From the NCBI GenBank assembly GCA_046732855.1, contig JBKPNX010000122.1, positions 1 through 22,160 of the forward strand: a stretch of 22,160 nt of DNA, given 5' to 3'. How positions within the stretch are numbered: position 1 is the first letter of the stretch; every line of letters starts with the position of its first letter. The notes beneath the pieces were generated by a model that made no database searches, had not been told where the DNA came from, and saw only the letters and a program-made list of their open reading frames with translations. The stretch is from JBKPNX01 sp046732855. GTDB lineage: Bacteria > Pseudomonadota > Alphaproteobacteria > Geminicoccales > Geminicoccaceae. Below, in pieces: positions 15,108 through 22,160 of this stretch. A program made the position numbers and the translations under genes.

Positions 15108-16540
15108 CGGCGGGCTTAGCCGTCGTAGCCCTCGGCGTGCTGCCGTCGCTGGCGCAAACTTTTACGCCCAAGGGACCCGCGGATGCTCTGGTAAAGTTGC
15201 CTGGTCAAAACGTCGCTCAGCAGGATATGGCCAAGTCGATCGATGCCGTCTGTCCCACCCTCGCGACCAATCGAAGTAAGCTGCAGGGCAATGAGGCCGA
15301 CCTCGAGCGAGTCTGTTCGTCGATGGTCCAGACCGCGTTGCAAATAAATGGCGACCAATCGACGCCGCAGAGTTTGGGCCTCGATGCGGCGGAGACCAAC
15401 AATGCATTGCAGACCATCAATGGCGAGGAACTGCAGGCGCCGCAGCAGCAGATCGTGGAGGTGCAGGATACCCTGGTCGGCAGCTTGACGGCGCGCATCG
15501 ATGCGATCCGCACCGGCACCGTAGGGCCCGGCCTCAGTCTGGCCGGCCTCAGTTTCAGCGATGGCGACAAGCTGCTCGCCGCCAACGATCTGGCCGACGT
15601 TAAAATCCTGCCGGCACAAGAAACCGAAGGCACGTTCCTCAGCGATCTTGGCGTATTTGGTACCGGTCGAGTGATTCTCGGCGATAAGGATGACACCGGA
15701 GAAGTCGACGGCTATGATTTCCAAACCACCGGGCTCAGCATCGGCGCGGATTACCGCCTCACGGATGCGTTCGTGTTCGGCGCCGCCTTTGGCTATTCGT
15801 ACTATGACGTCGATTTCAATCACACGGCTAGGTCCCCGCGCGGGCAGGACCTGGACAGCGACAATTACGCGTTCTCGCTGTTCGGCACTTACACTTTCGA
15901 TTTCGGTCTGTTCACCGACGCGATCGGCACCCTGGGGTGGGCCGACTTCGATTCCAAGCGCAAGATCTTCATCGCCAACAACAACAGTGGCAACGTTTTT
16001 GCCGGCAACAATATCGTGCGCACCGCCAAAGGGAACTTCGACGCCTTCGAGTACGGCATCGCTGCCCGCGTCGGATACGACTACACGCCCAAGCAGGTCG
16101 AGGGCCTGACCGTGACGCCGATCGCGGGCATCGAATACCTGCGGGCCGAGATCGACGGTTTCTCCGAGCACGGCGCGCAAGGGCTGGACCTTAAATACGA
16201 CGATTTCAATGCCGACTCGCTGACATCGAACGTCGGCTTCGAGGCAACTTATGCGATCAGCACCAGGATCGGCATCGTCACGCCGGGAGTCAACGCCCGC
16301 TGGGTGCACGAATTCGCGGACGATTCTGGCCCCGATGTCGTGTACGCGAACGATCCCACGGGCCTGTCGAGGTTCTCGATCACTTCGGAAGGGGTCACCA
16401 GGGATTACGGCGTGCTCGGTGCCAGCGTCGCGGCGCAGTTCGCCGGCGGATGGGCGGCATTCGTCGACTATGCCGCGCCGGTCGGCCTCGACAACTTCAC
16501 CGTGCACCAGATCACCTTCGGCTTGCGCAAAGACTTTTGA
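15029..16540 (+). CDS. Autotransporter beta-domain outer-membrane protein
   Basis: A 503-residue exported protein. Residues 1 to about 43 are a long signal sequence with a hydrophobic core (LTAGLAVVALGVLPSLAQ). Residues 45-200 are a short helical domain with a likely disulfide pair (C75, C96), including LGLDAAETNNALQTINGEEL and a QQQIVEVQDTLVGSLTARIDAI helix. Such a segment often precedes the barrel in proteobacterial autotransporter-domain proteins. From about residue 205 the sequence alternates amphipathic beta strands (GLSIGADYRLTDAFVFGAAFGYSYY, NYAFSLFGTYTF) to the end, HQITFGLRKDF, whose terminal Phe is the usual BAM recognition residue. There is no long passenger. GGGGGGA at 15015-15021 lies just upstream of the ATG. 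It is likely co-transcribed with the lipoprotein gene 113 bases downstream. The gene looks less GC-rich than its neighbours, which may mark a separate origin. Confidence 0.88.
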   Translation: MGTNGRRLWSSDIRLLCLAWSVVGALTAGLAVVALGVLPSLAQTFTPKGPADALVKLPGQNVAQQDMAKSIDAVCPTLATNRSKLQGNEADLERVCSSMVQTALQINGDQSTPQSLGLDAAETNNALQTINGEELQAPQQQIVEVQDTLVGSLTARIDAIRTGTVGPGLSLAGLSFSDGDKLLAANDLADVKILPAQETEGTFLSDLGVFGTGRVILGDKDDTGEVDGYDFQTTGLSIGADYRLTDAFVFGAAFGYSYYDVDFNHTARSPRGQDLDSDNYAFSLFGTYTFDFGLFTDAIGTLGWADFDSKRKIFIANNNSGNVFAGNNIVRTAKGNFDAFEYGIAARVGYDYTPKQVEGLTVTPIAGIEYLRAEIDGFSEHGAQGLDLKYDDFNADSLTSNVGFEATYAISTRIGIVTPGVNARWVHEFADDSGPDVVYANDPTGLSRFSITSEGVTRDYGVLGASVAAQFAGGWAAFVDYAAPVGLDNFTVHQITFGLRKDF

Positions 16541-16653
16541 GCGCCGCATGGCCGCTGGTGCCAGGAAACCCTGGAATGACTCGATACACGCCAGCGGGTC
16601 GCGACCGCGGCGGCGCTGCAGTGTACCTCATCTGTCCAAGGAGGCATGAGAAG

Positions 16654-19599
16654 ATGCGTTGCTCTGAGGCAAGGATTCCACCGAGCCGCGCGGCGCGAGC
16701 CATGCTCCTGGCGGTGACTTTGGCGGGCCTGATCGTCGGCGCCGTGGCTGGGTGTCAGGCCCCCGGCTCGGGCCCGGCGGTGCCGTCGGCCGGCGGCAAG
16801 GTGGGCGACCTCAGCGCTCTGGATACCGGACCGAGCGTCGGCAATCCCGACGAGTTCCTGATGGTGGACTGCCTGTTGCCAGCGCGGATCAAGCGGCTCG
16901 GGCGGCAGCTGACCTATCTCGGCGCGCGCCAGCCGATCCGTACCTCGGGTGTCGACTGCGAGATCCGCGGCGGCGAATACGTCGCATACGATCGCGCTGA
17001 CTATCGAACCGCGCTCGCAGTCTGGATGGAGGCGGCGAAGGAGGGCGATCCGAAGGCGGAGACCTACGTCGGCGAGATCTACGAGAAGGGTCCAGGCGGC
17101 ACGCCGGATTACGCCGCTGCCGCAGAGTGGTACCGGCGCGCCGCGGACCGTGGTTACGCACCTGCGCAGATCAATCTCGGGCAGCTCTACGAGCAGGGGC
17201 TCGGGGTGCCCGAGGACGAGGTGCTGGCGCTCAACTGGTATCGCCGGGCTTCGGGCTTCGCTGTCGCGGGTCTGACCTACGTGGTCTCGACGGACGTGGC
17301 CGGCGAGCTCCAGAGCCTGCGCCAACATGCGGCGACGCACGCGGGCGAGGCGGACCAGCTGCGGCGCGAAATCGGCGAGCTGCAGAACCGGTTGCGGGAC
17401 GTGCCGACTGACCGAACCGCAGCGCCGGCCCCTCCTGCGGGCGATCGCGCCGGAGTCGAGCGCGCCCGCGCCGAGCTGGAACGCGCCCGCGCCGAGTTGG
17501 CGGCGGAGCGTGTGGCGTTCGAGAAGCAGCGGCAGCAGGCCGCGGGTCAGCTTACGGCGGACAACGCGGCAGAGCGCGCCGAGCTGGCGCGCCTGCGCCA
17601 GAGCCTGGCTGACGAACGGGCAGCGCTGGATCGGGCCAGGCAGCAGATGATGGAGCAGGCGGCCACGGCCAGCACAGCGGAGCGTGCCGAGCTGACGCGC
17701 GCGCGGCAGGAGCTCGCGACGGACCGGCAGGCGCTGGAGCGGGACCGGGGGCGGCTGGCTGACACGGTCGAGGAGCTGGAGGGTGAGCGCGCGTCCTTGA
17801 CCGCCGAGCGTCGGCAGCTCGCGGCCGATCAGAAAGCGCTCGAGACGCGGAAAGCCCAGGCGGCGACGGAAAAGGCCGCGGCTGAAGTCGAGGCGCTGCT
17901 GAATGACCTGCGCACGCGCCAGCTGGAACTCTCGGAGCGCGGCGATGCTCTTGCTGCGTCGGAGGCGCAGCAGGCCGCGGCCCAGGCGATCCTTGCGGAT
18001 CGTGAAGCCGCGCTGGCCCAGCGCGCGACGGCATTGGCCGATCGGGAGACGGCCGTCTTGGCGCGCCAAGGCGAGGTCGAGGCGGCAAGCGCCAAAGTCT
18101 CGGCGCGTGAGGCGGTGATCAAGAGGCAGGCAGAAGAGGTCGCGGCGCGCGAGGCGAGGATCGCGGGGCTCGAGAGCGAGATCGCGGCACGGCAGGCCGG
18201 GCTGGGCGAACAGGAAGCCGCGGTCGGGGCACGTGCGACACGGATCGAGCAGCTGGAATCCGACGTCGCAGCGCGCGCCGAGCGGCTGCGCGAGCAGGAG
18301 GCTGAGCTGCACCAGCAGGCGGGCGCAGTGCTCGAACGGCAGGACCAGCTGGCGAACAGGGAGGCGGCGATCGCAGCGCAGGCCGCGCAGCTCGGCAGCG
18401 TGGGCCAGCTGGATCAGCAGATCGCCGAGCTGAACAAGGCGATCGAGGAGCGACGCCAGCAACTGGAGCAGCTCAATCGGCAGGCGGATATCGCGCTCGC
18501 CGGGCCGACCATCACCATGGTCGAGCCCACGTTGCCGCTGACCCAGGGCTTGCCGGTGATCCGCACGCGGGCCGGGCTGGACGGGCGGCCGCTGGTCGGT
18601 CGGGTTGCCGCGCCGGCCGGACTGCTCAGCCTGCTGATCAACGATCGCCCGCAGGACTTCAACGATCAGTACGTCTTTCGCACCACCATGCCGGTGCCGG
18701 CGTCGGGCGTCGAAGTGTCCATCAAAGCGATCGACAACCGCGGGCAGAGAGGCGATCTGAGTTTCGCGCTTACCCCGGAATCCGCGCCGGGTCCGCCCTC
18801 CGACATCGCCACGACGGCCGGGCCGGCGCTCGGCCCGCCGCGGGTCCCGCCGTTCGACTTCGGTCGTTATCATGCGCTGGTGATCGGCAACGACCGCTAC
18901 CCGCATTTGCCGAGCCTCGAGACCGCGGTCGCCGATGCCGAAGGGGTCGCCGGCCTGCTCGCGAAGAAATACGGATTCAAGGTTACCCTGCTGCGCAATG
19001 CCAATCGCTACCAGATTCTGTCAGCCTTGAACGCGTACCGGGCCAATCTCACTGCCGAGGACAATCTGCTCATCTACTATGCCGGTCATGGCGAGCTGGA
19101 TCGGGTCAACCAGCGTGGCCATTGGCTGCCCGTCGATGCCGAGCCCGACAGCACCGCAAACTGGATCTCGAACGCCGACATAACCGACGTCCTCAACGCG
19201 GTCGCCGCCAAGCACGTCCTGGTGGTGGCGGACTCCTGCTATTCGGGCTCGCTGACGCGCGCCTCGCTGGCCCGGCTGGGCACCGGCCTTACGGAGAGCG
19301 AGTGGACCGCCCGGCTGCGCGCGCTCGAAAGCAAGCGCTCGCGCACCGCGCTCACGTCCGGCGGGCTGCAGCCGACCCTCGACAGCGGCGGCGGTCAGAA
19401 TTCGGTGTTCGCCAAGGCGTTCCTCGCAGTCCTGGCCGAGAATGACGGGCTGCTCGAAGGCCAGCGGGTGCATGAGGAGGTCCAGGCGCGGGTCACCTAT
19501 GCGGCCGAGCAGGTACGCTTCGAGCAGGTGCCGGAATACGCACCCATCCGCTTCGCCGGACACGAGGGTGGCGAGTTTTTCTTCGTGCCGCGCGTGTAG
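16654..19599 (+). CDS. Lipoprotein with Sel1 repeats, long coiled coil and C-terminal caspase-like protease domain
   Basis: A 981-residue predicted lipoprotein. A signal peptide ends in the lipobox AVAGC with C34; Gln at +2 favours the outer membrane. Residues 112-201 hold two full and one partial Sel1 repeats (ALAVWMEAAKEGDPKAETYVGEIY, AAAEWYRRAADRGYAPAQINLGQLYEQG, ALNWYRRASG). Residues about 218-610 are an almost unbroken Ala/Glu/Arg/Gln coiled coil. Residues 617-725 are beta-rich and Ig-like (TITMVEPTLPLTQGLPVI, LLSLLINDRPQDF). The caspase-like domain (peptidase C14/metacaspase type) covers about 738-975: ALVIGNDRYPHLPSLETAVADA, the catalytic His812 in IYYAGHGE, and the catalytic Cys862 in VVADSCYSGS. 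The dyad is intact, so proteolysis is plausible; cleavage specificity is unknown. Start at 16654 is supported by AAGGAGG at 16638-16644. Earlier starts would destroy the lipobox context and overlap the barrel gene. Confidence 0.9.
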   Translation: MRCSEARIPPSRAARAMLLAVTLAGLIVGAVAGCQAPGSGPAVPSAGGKVGDLSALDTGPSVGNPDEFLMVDCLLPARIKRLGRQLTYLGARQPIRTSGVDCEIRGGEYVAYDRADYRTALAVWMEAAKEGDPKAETYVGEIYEKGPGGTPDYAAAAEWYRRAADRGYAPAQINLGQLYEQGLGVPEDEVLALNWYRRASGFAVAGLTYVVSTDVAGELQSLRQHAATHAGEADQLRREIGELQNRLRDVPTDRTAAPAPPAGDRAGVERARAELERARAELAAERVAFEKQRQQAAGQLTADNAAERAELARLRQSLADERAALDRARQQMMEQAATASTAERAELTRARQELATDRQALERDRGRLADTVEELEGERASLTAERRQLAADQKALETRKAQAATEKAAAEVEALLNDLRTRQLELSERGDALAASEAQQAAAQAILADREAALAQRATALADRETAVLARQGEVEAASAKVSAREAVIKRQAEEVAAREARIAGLESEIAARQAGLGEQEAAVGARATRIEQLESDVAARAERLREQEAELHQQAGAVLERQDQLANREAAIAAQAAQLGSVGQLDQQIAELNKAIEERRQQLEQLNRQADIALAGPTITMVEPTLPLTQGLPVIRTRAGLDGRPLVGRVAAPAGLLSLLINDRPQDFNDQYVFRTTMPVPASGVEVSIKAIDNRGQRGDLSFALTPESAPGPPSDIATTAGPALGPPRVPPFDFGRYHALVIGNDRYPHLPSLETAVADAEGVAGLLAKKYGFKVTLLRNANRYQILSALNAYRANLTAEDNLLIYYAGHGELDRVNQRGHWLPVDAEPDSTANWISNADITDVLNAVAAKHVLVVADSCYSGSLTRASLARLGTGLTESEWTARLRALESKRSRTALTSGGLQPTLDSGGGQNSVFAKAFLAVLAENDGLLEGQRVHEEVQARVTYAAEQVRFEQVPEYAPIRFAGHEGGEFFFVPRV
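17914..18396 (+). repeat. Tandem 14-residue (42-bp) coiled-coil repeat inside the caspase-like lipoprotein
   Basis: Residues 421-581 can be laid out in 14-residue units: TRQLELSERGDALA, ASEAQQAAAQAILA, DREAALAQRATALA, DRETAVLARQGEVE, a 7-residue half unit AASAKVS, then AREAVIKRQAEEVA, AREARIAGLESEIA, ARQAGLGEQEAAVG, ARATRIEQLESDVA, ARAERLREQEAELH, QQAGAVLERQDQLA and NREAAIAAQAAQLG. The shared pattern is (A/D)-R-x-A-x-(L/I/V)-x-x-(Q/L/R)-x-x-x-(L/V)-A. The unit equals two heptads, and the lone 7-residue insertion keeps the register. At the DNA level the units are diverged, so this is an old duplication or a selected periodicity. Confidence 0.75.
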
Positions 19600-19716
19600 C
19601 ACCGGCGCGCGGGTGAACGATTTCGGGAGTGGTCAGGAGTCGCAGGGCTGGGGATAGTCGACCATCGTCACCTTCAGCGCTTGCCACCCCGAAACCGCCG
19701 CTCGGAAGCTTGCTAG

Positions 19717-19732
19717 CGAGCCATGCGGCTCG
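19717..19732. terminator. Weak hairpin downstream of the caspase-like gene
   Basis: CGAGCC-ATGC-GGCTCG forms a perfect 6-bp stem with a tetraloop and is followed on the plus strand by TTCCTC, a poor U-tract. It lies 118 bases after the stop of the lipoprotein gene, between that gene and the converging dehydrogenase remnant. It could be a weak intrinsic terminator, but the T run is short and interrupted. The rest of 19600-19851 shows nothing else. Confidence 0.22.
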
Positions 19733-19851
19733 TTCCTCAAACCAACGTTCTCTCGATCCCGAACGGGCCGCGGTCGGGCCGACTGGCTGGAATGGGCTGT
19801 TCCGCCCGCGCTGCGGAGCAGCATTCCCGGACTGCGGTCACCGCGATCGCT

Positions 19852-21690
19852 TCACAACCGTTTGTAGGTGCCGACGACCTCTCCTTGGGCGAGAACGTGC
19901 CCCTGCATGGCATCGAGCAGCTGGGCGCGGCTCGCCCCGTGCGGCAGCTCGAGCATCGCGTCCAGTGCGAAGACCTGAACGTGGTAGTGGTGCCCAGGGT
20001 CGCCCTTCGGCGGCCGCATCCCGAAGTAGCCGAGGGAGCCTCGGTCGTTCACCCCCTGCAATGCTCCCTGCGGGAGCTCGAGGCGCGGCTGAGCGGGCAC
20101 GCCCTCGCGCAGGCTCATCAGATCGGGCGGCAGGTTGTAGAGCACCCAGTGCACGAACGGGGGATCGCGGCTCGCGTCCGGGTCTTCCATTACGACCGCG
20201 TAGGAGCGCGTGCCCTCCGGCCCCTTGGCCCACTCGAGCGGGGGCGAGATGTTCTGCTGCTCGGCGGCGTAGATCCCGGGGATCGGCTCCCCGTTTTTGA
20301 AGGCGCGCGAAGTGACGTCGATCGTGCCGTCGGCCGCGCCGACGATGGACGCCGCGAGTTGGTCCGACGGTTTCTTCGGAGGCGTGGGCGGCCCGCCCGC
20401 CGGTACGACGCGGACCTCGGACCCAGCCAGATTAGTCGGCTGGTCCGGCCCAGTGCCTTGCTGGGCGGTTTCCCGGCCGCCCTCGTAGCTGATTCGATAT
20501 TCGTGTCATCGGCCAGCAGGAGCGCGCCGTCGGCCGCCATGGCGAGGCCGGCCAAGCGGCCCAACTGGCCCCAGCCGCCGTCATCCGTCTTCATGAGAAA
20601 CCCCGTGACGAACGGTGCGAAGCCGACCGGCTCGCCGTTCTCAAAACGAATGCGCACGACCTCATAGCCAGACGGCGGCTTGCGGTTCCACGAGCCGCGC
20701 ATGGCCACGAAGGCATCACCCCTGTACTCCGGAGGAAACTGCTCGCCGGTGTACCAGGCCAGCTGCATGGGCGCGGCGTGCGGGGTGTACAGGCCGACCG
20801 GCTCCCGTGCTCTGCGCCGCCCATTCGGCCATCGAGATGCCCCCGGGCGGCTCGTCCTGCGGATTGTACTTGGAGTCGGCGAACACGTAGGGCCAGCCGT
20901 ACTTGTGCCCCTTCACGATGTGATTCAGCTCCTCCTGTTGCTCGTTATCTCCGAGCCAGTCGATGCCATGGTCCATGCCGTAGAGCTCGCCCGTCTCGGG
21001 GTGAAAACCGTAGCCGATGGTATTGCGCAGCCCGGACGCGAAGATCGTGCGGGACGATCCGTCGGTTCGACCTGAAGGATGGTCGCGTTCTCGGGGTCGG
21101 TCTCGGCGCAGGCGTTGCAGGTCGAGCCAACCGAAACGTAAAGCTTGCCGTCCGGGCCGACCACGATCATCCGGTTTGGATGCTGCCCGCCGGCCGGCAG
21201 ATCGTCGATGATGCGCTCCAGGGGAGCTAGGGTGCCGTCCTCCAGCATCTGAGCCCGGTACACCTCGGCCACGGTCGTGAGGTAAACGGTGCCGCCGTCG
21301 ATCGCGATACCGTGCATCATCGGACGGGACGCGACCGTCTGCTGGACATCCGCCTTTCCGTCGCCGTCTTCATCCCGCAACATGACGACATCGCCTACGG
21401 CCCGCCGGGTGACGTAGATCGTGCCGTCGTCCGCCACCGCAATCATGCGCGGGTTGATCAGATCACGAGCGAAGACGCCGATCTTGAAGCCGTCCGGCAG
21501 AGTGAGGCGGGCGAGGCGATCATCGCTCGGCTCGAGCTGCTTCGGCTCGAGCACGTCGCCCACGATTTCGACATTGGCGCTTTTCGGGTCCTGCAACTTC
21601 CAGGGGGGTGCGGTTCTGGGCGATTGCGGGCAGAGCGGCCAATACCGCAGAGCCGGCAATGGCGGCCAGGACGCCGAATGTCAGGCGCAT
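19852..21690 (-). pseudogene. Frameshifted secreted sorbosone-dehydrogenase-like (PQQ type) protein fused to a YbhB/PEBP domain
   Basis: Read across four frame changes, this is one protein of about 610 residues. ATG 21690 starts a signal peptide (MRLTFGVLAAIAGSAVLAALPAIAQ). The beta-propeller follows: LTLPDGFKIGVFARDLINPRMI, GTIYVTRRAVGDV, GGQHPNRMIVVGPDGKLYVSVGS, then GLRNTIGYGFHPETGELYGMDHG, HKYGWPYVF, PMQLAWYTGEQFPPEYRGDAF and GSWNRKPPSGYEVVRI. After ADDTN and YRISYEGG comes a Pro-rich linker and a YbhB/PEBP domain (NISPPLEW, VVMEDPDA, FVHWVLYNLP, GYFGMRPPKGDP, HHYHVQVFALD) ending at 19852. Frame changes fall near 21603-21608 (+1, in a run of six C on the coding strand), 21063-21066 (-1), 20801-20808 (+1) and 20492-20502 (-1 or a roughly 10-base loss). 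The dehydrogenase half would oxidise sugars or aldoses with PQQ in the periplasm. Sequence between breaks is well preserved, so this is a very recent pseudogene or a stretch with sequencing indels. Confidence 0.82.
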
Positions 21691-22041
21691 GGAGAGGCTC
21701 CCGTAACAGGCGGAAACGGCATCGTTCGGCTGGCCGAGCGATGCTCTTGCTGGAAAGAGCCCCAGCCGAAAAAGGTTCCGCAGCGCAGGGACCGGACGCC
21801 CCGCCATCGCTCGCTGACCTGATGAATTGGCTTCATCGGGCCGCCCGACGGAGGAGCGGCATCGTGAATCACACGGTGCCCGCCAATCGCTGCGCACCGC
21901 CGTCTGTGCCGTCGCGTCTGCCACCGCTTGGCCGCCGCGCGGGCGACGCACTCAGACTCGCGCCAATCCACCCCTGCCGTGCGACACAACTTTTGCCTTC
22001 TCCGGGCGAGCCACTCCGCCACAGGGCAGGCCAGGACACCA
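21691..22041. other. Intergenic stretch with one hairpin, no gene seen
   Basis: 351 bases between the dehydrogenase remnant and the gene entering from the right edge, both on the minus strand. No convincing coding frame was found. The only clear structure is a 9-bp hairpin at 21818-21840, listed separately. The promoter of the downstream dehydrogenase should be within this stretch. Confidence 0.45.
21818..21840 (-). terminator. Nine-base-pair hairpin between two minus-strand genes
   Basis: CCTGATGAA-TTGGC-TTCATCGGG forms a nine-pair stem (one G-T pair) with a five-base loop. It lies 201 bases beyond the stop of the gene at the right edge and 128 bases before the start of the dehydrogenase remnant. 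A transcription terminator for the right-edge gene is the simplest reading, but neither strand has a following T run, so it would have to be weak or Rho-assisted. A regulatory hairpin is equally possible. Confidence 0.3.
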
Positions 22042-22160
22042 TCAGCTGCCGCTGCTTTCCGTCGTCCCGGCCGAGCTGTTGACGCGCGCGATCAGCCCGC
22101 GCAGCAGCTCCGCTCCCTCGTCGTAGCTCTCGGCACGTTTCTGCAGCTGTTCCGCTGCGA
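22042..22160 (-). CDS. C-terminal fragment of an unidentified protein (5' part outside window)
   Basis: The minus strand from the right edge is open for 38 codons (AAEQLQKRAESYDEGAELLR, then GLIARVNSSAGTTESSGS) to a TGA at 22042-22044. The composition is balanced and hydrophilic, and strongly helical up to a Ser/Thr/Gly-rich tail, as in a real protein C-terminus. No domain can be recognised from so little sequence. Confidence 0.5.
   Translation of the reverse strand, partial: AAEQLQKRAESYDEGAELLRGLIARVNSSAGTTESSGS

Noticed and set aside
16450..16653. An in-frame N-terminal extension of the caspase-like lipoprotein overlapping the barrel gene
   Set aside because: It would place the lipobox about 100 residues inside the protein, while the AAGGAGG before 16654 gives a normal lipoprotein signal peptide.
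16468..18906. A very long open frame (812 codons) on the minus strand opposite the lipoprotein gene
   Set aside because: It is the mirror of the Glu/Arg/Ala-rich coiled-coil codons, with Arg/Leu-rich low-complexity translation and no domain. This is a known artefact in GC-rich coiled-coil genes.
16654..19599. Reading the caspase-like gene as an anti-phage defence effector
   Set aside because: No reverse transcriptase, gasdermin, TPR-CHAT, CRISPR or nucleotide-signal sensor gene is alongside. The adjacent cyclase remnant is broken, and the lipobox argues for an envelope role.
1..22160. Search for CRISPR arrays, insertion sequences, integrases, tRNA and rRNA genes
   Set aside because: No regularly spaced direct repeats, transposase or recombinase motifs, cloverleaf with TTCGA arm, or rRNA-like sequence could be recognised in the window.

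Overview
The window is high-GC, gene-dense DNA from a Gram-negative bacterium. It holds an outer-membrane autotransporter barrel, a lipobox protein and an exported PQQ-type dehydrogenase remnant. PccA-type propionyl-CoA carboxylase sequence, a fused-alpha 2-oxoacid:acceptor oxidoreductase, class III cyclase debris and a CtrA-like TTAACC-N5-TCAACC box together point to an alphaproteobacterium, perhaps Rhodospirillales-like. That placement is inference; there is no rRNA or tRNA gene here to confirm it.

Layout. 1-288: 3' end of an SDR oxidoreductase. 625-3106 (minus): propionyl-CoA carboxylase alpha subunit followed by a GFA-type zinc protein. 3315-5179 (plus): an EamA transporter and two small membrane proteins. 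5408-11021 (minus): a compact redox operon with a GltD-like FAD/NAD(P)/Fe-S protein, a second small flavoprotein, and fused gamma-alpha and beta subunits of a 2-oxoacid oxidoreductase (Kor type). Together they look able to pass electrons from 2-oxoglutarate (or another 2-oxoacid) oxidation to a pyridine nucleotide. 11186-12400 (plus): an unrecognised 249-aa protein and a pterin-4a-carbinolamine dehydratase. 12624-13609 (minus): a phosphoribosyltransferase and a 48-aa membrane protein. 14021-14359 (plus): a small conserved-type hypothetical.

14601-19599 (plus) is the most unusual part. It contains a decayed class III nucleotidyl cyclase remnant, an autotransporter-type beta-barrel protein, and a 981-aa predicted outer-membrane lipoprotein. 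The lipoprotein runs lipobox, Sel1 repeats, about 390 residues of coiled coil with a 14-residue repeat, a beta-rich linker domain, and a caspase-like (C14/metacaspase-type) domain with an intact His/Cys dyad. This is the best candidate for a little-described system: a surface- or periplasm-anchored caspase homologue encoded beside an outer-membrane barrel.

19852-21690 (minus) is a broken gene. It is a secreted sorbosone-dehydrogenase-like (PQQ-type) beta-propeller fused in frame to a YbhB/PEBP domain, interrupted by four alternating +1/-1 frame changes, one of them in a six-C run just after the signal peptide. The right edge (22042-22160, minus) carries the last 38 codons of another gene.

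Two small genes (53 aa at 5018 and 48 aa at 13463) were found by reading the sequence directly. All functional statements rest on motif recognition by eye, with no database search.
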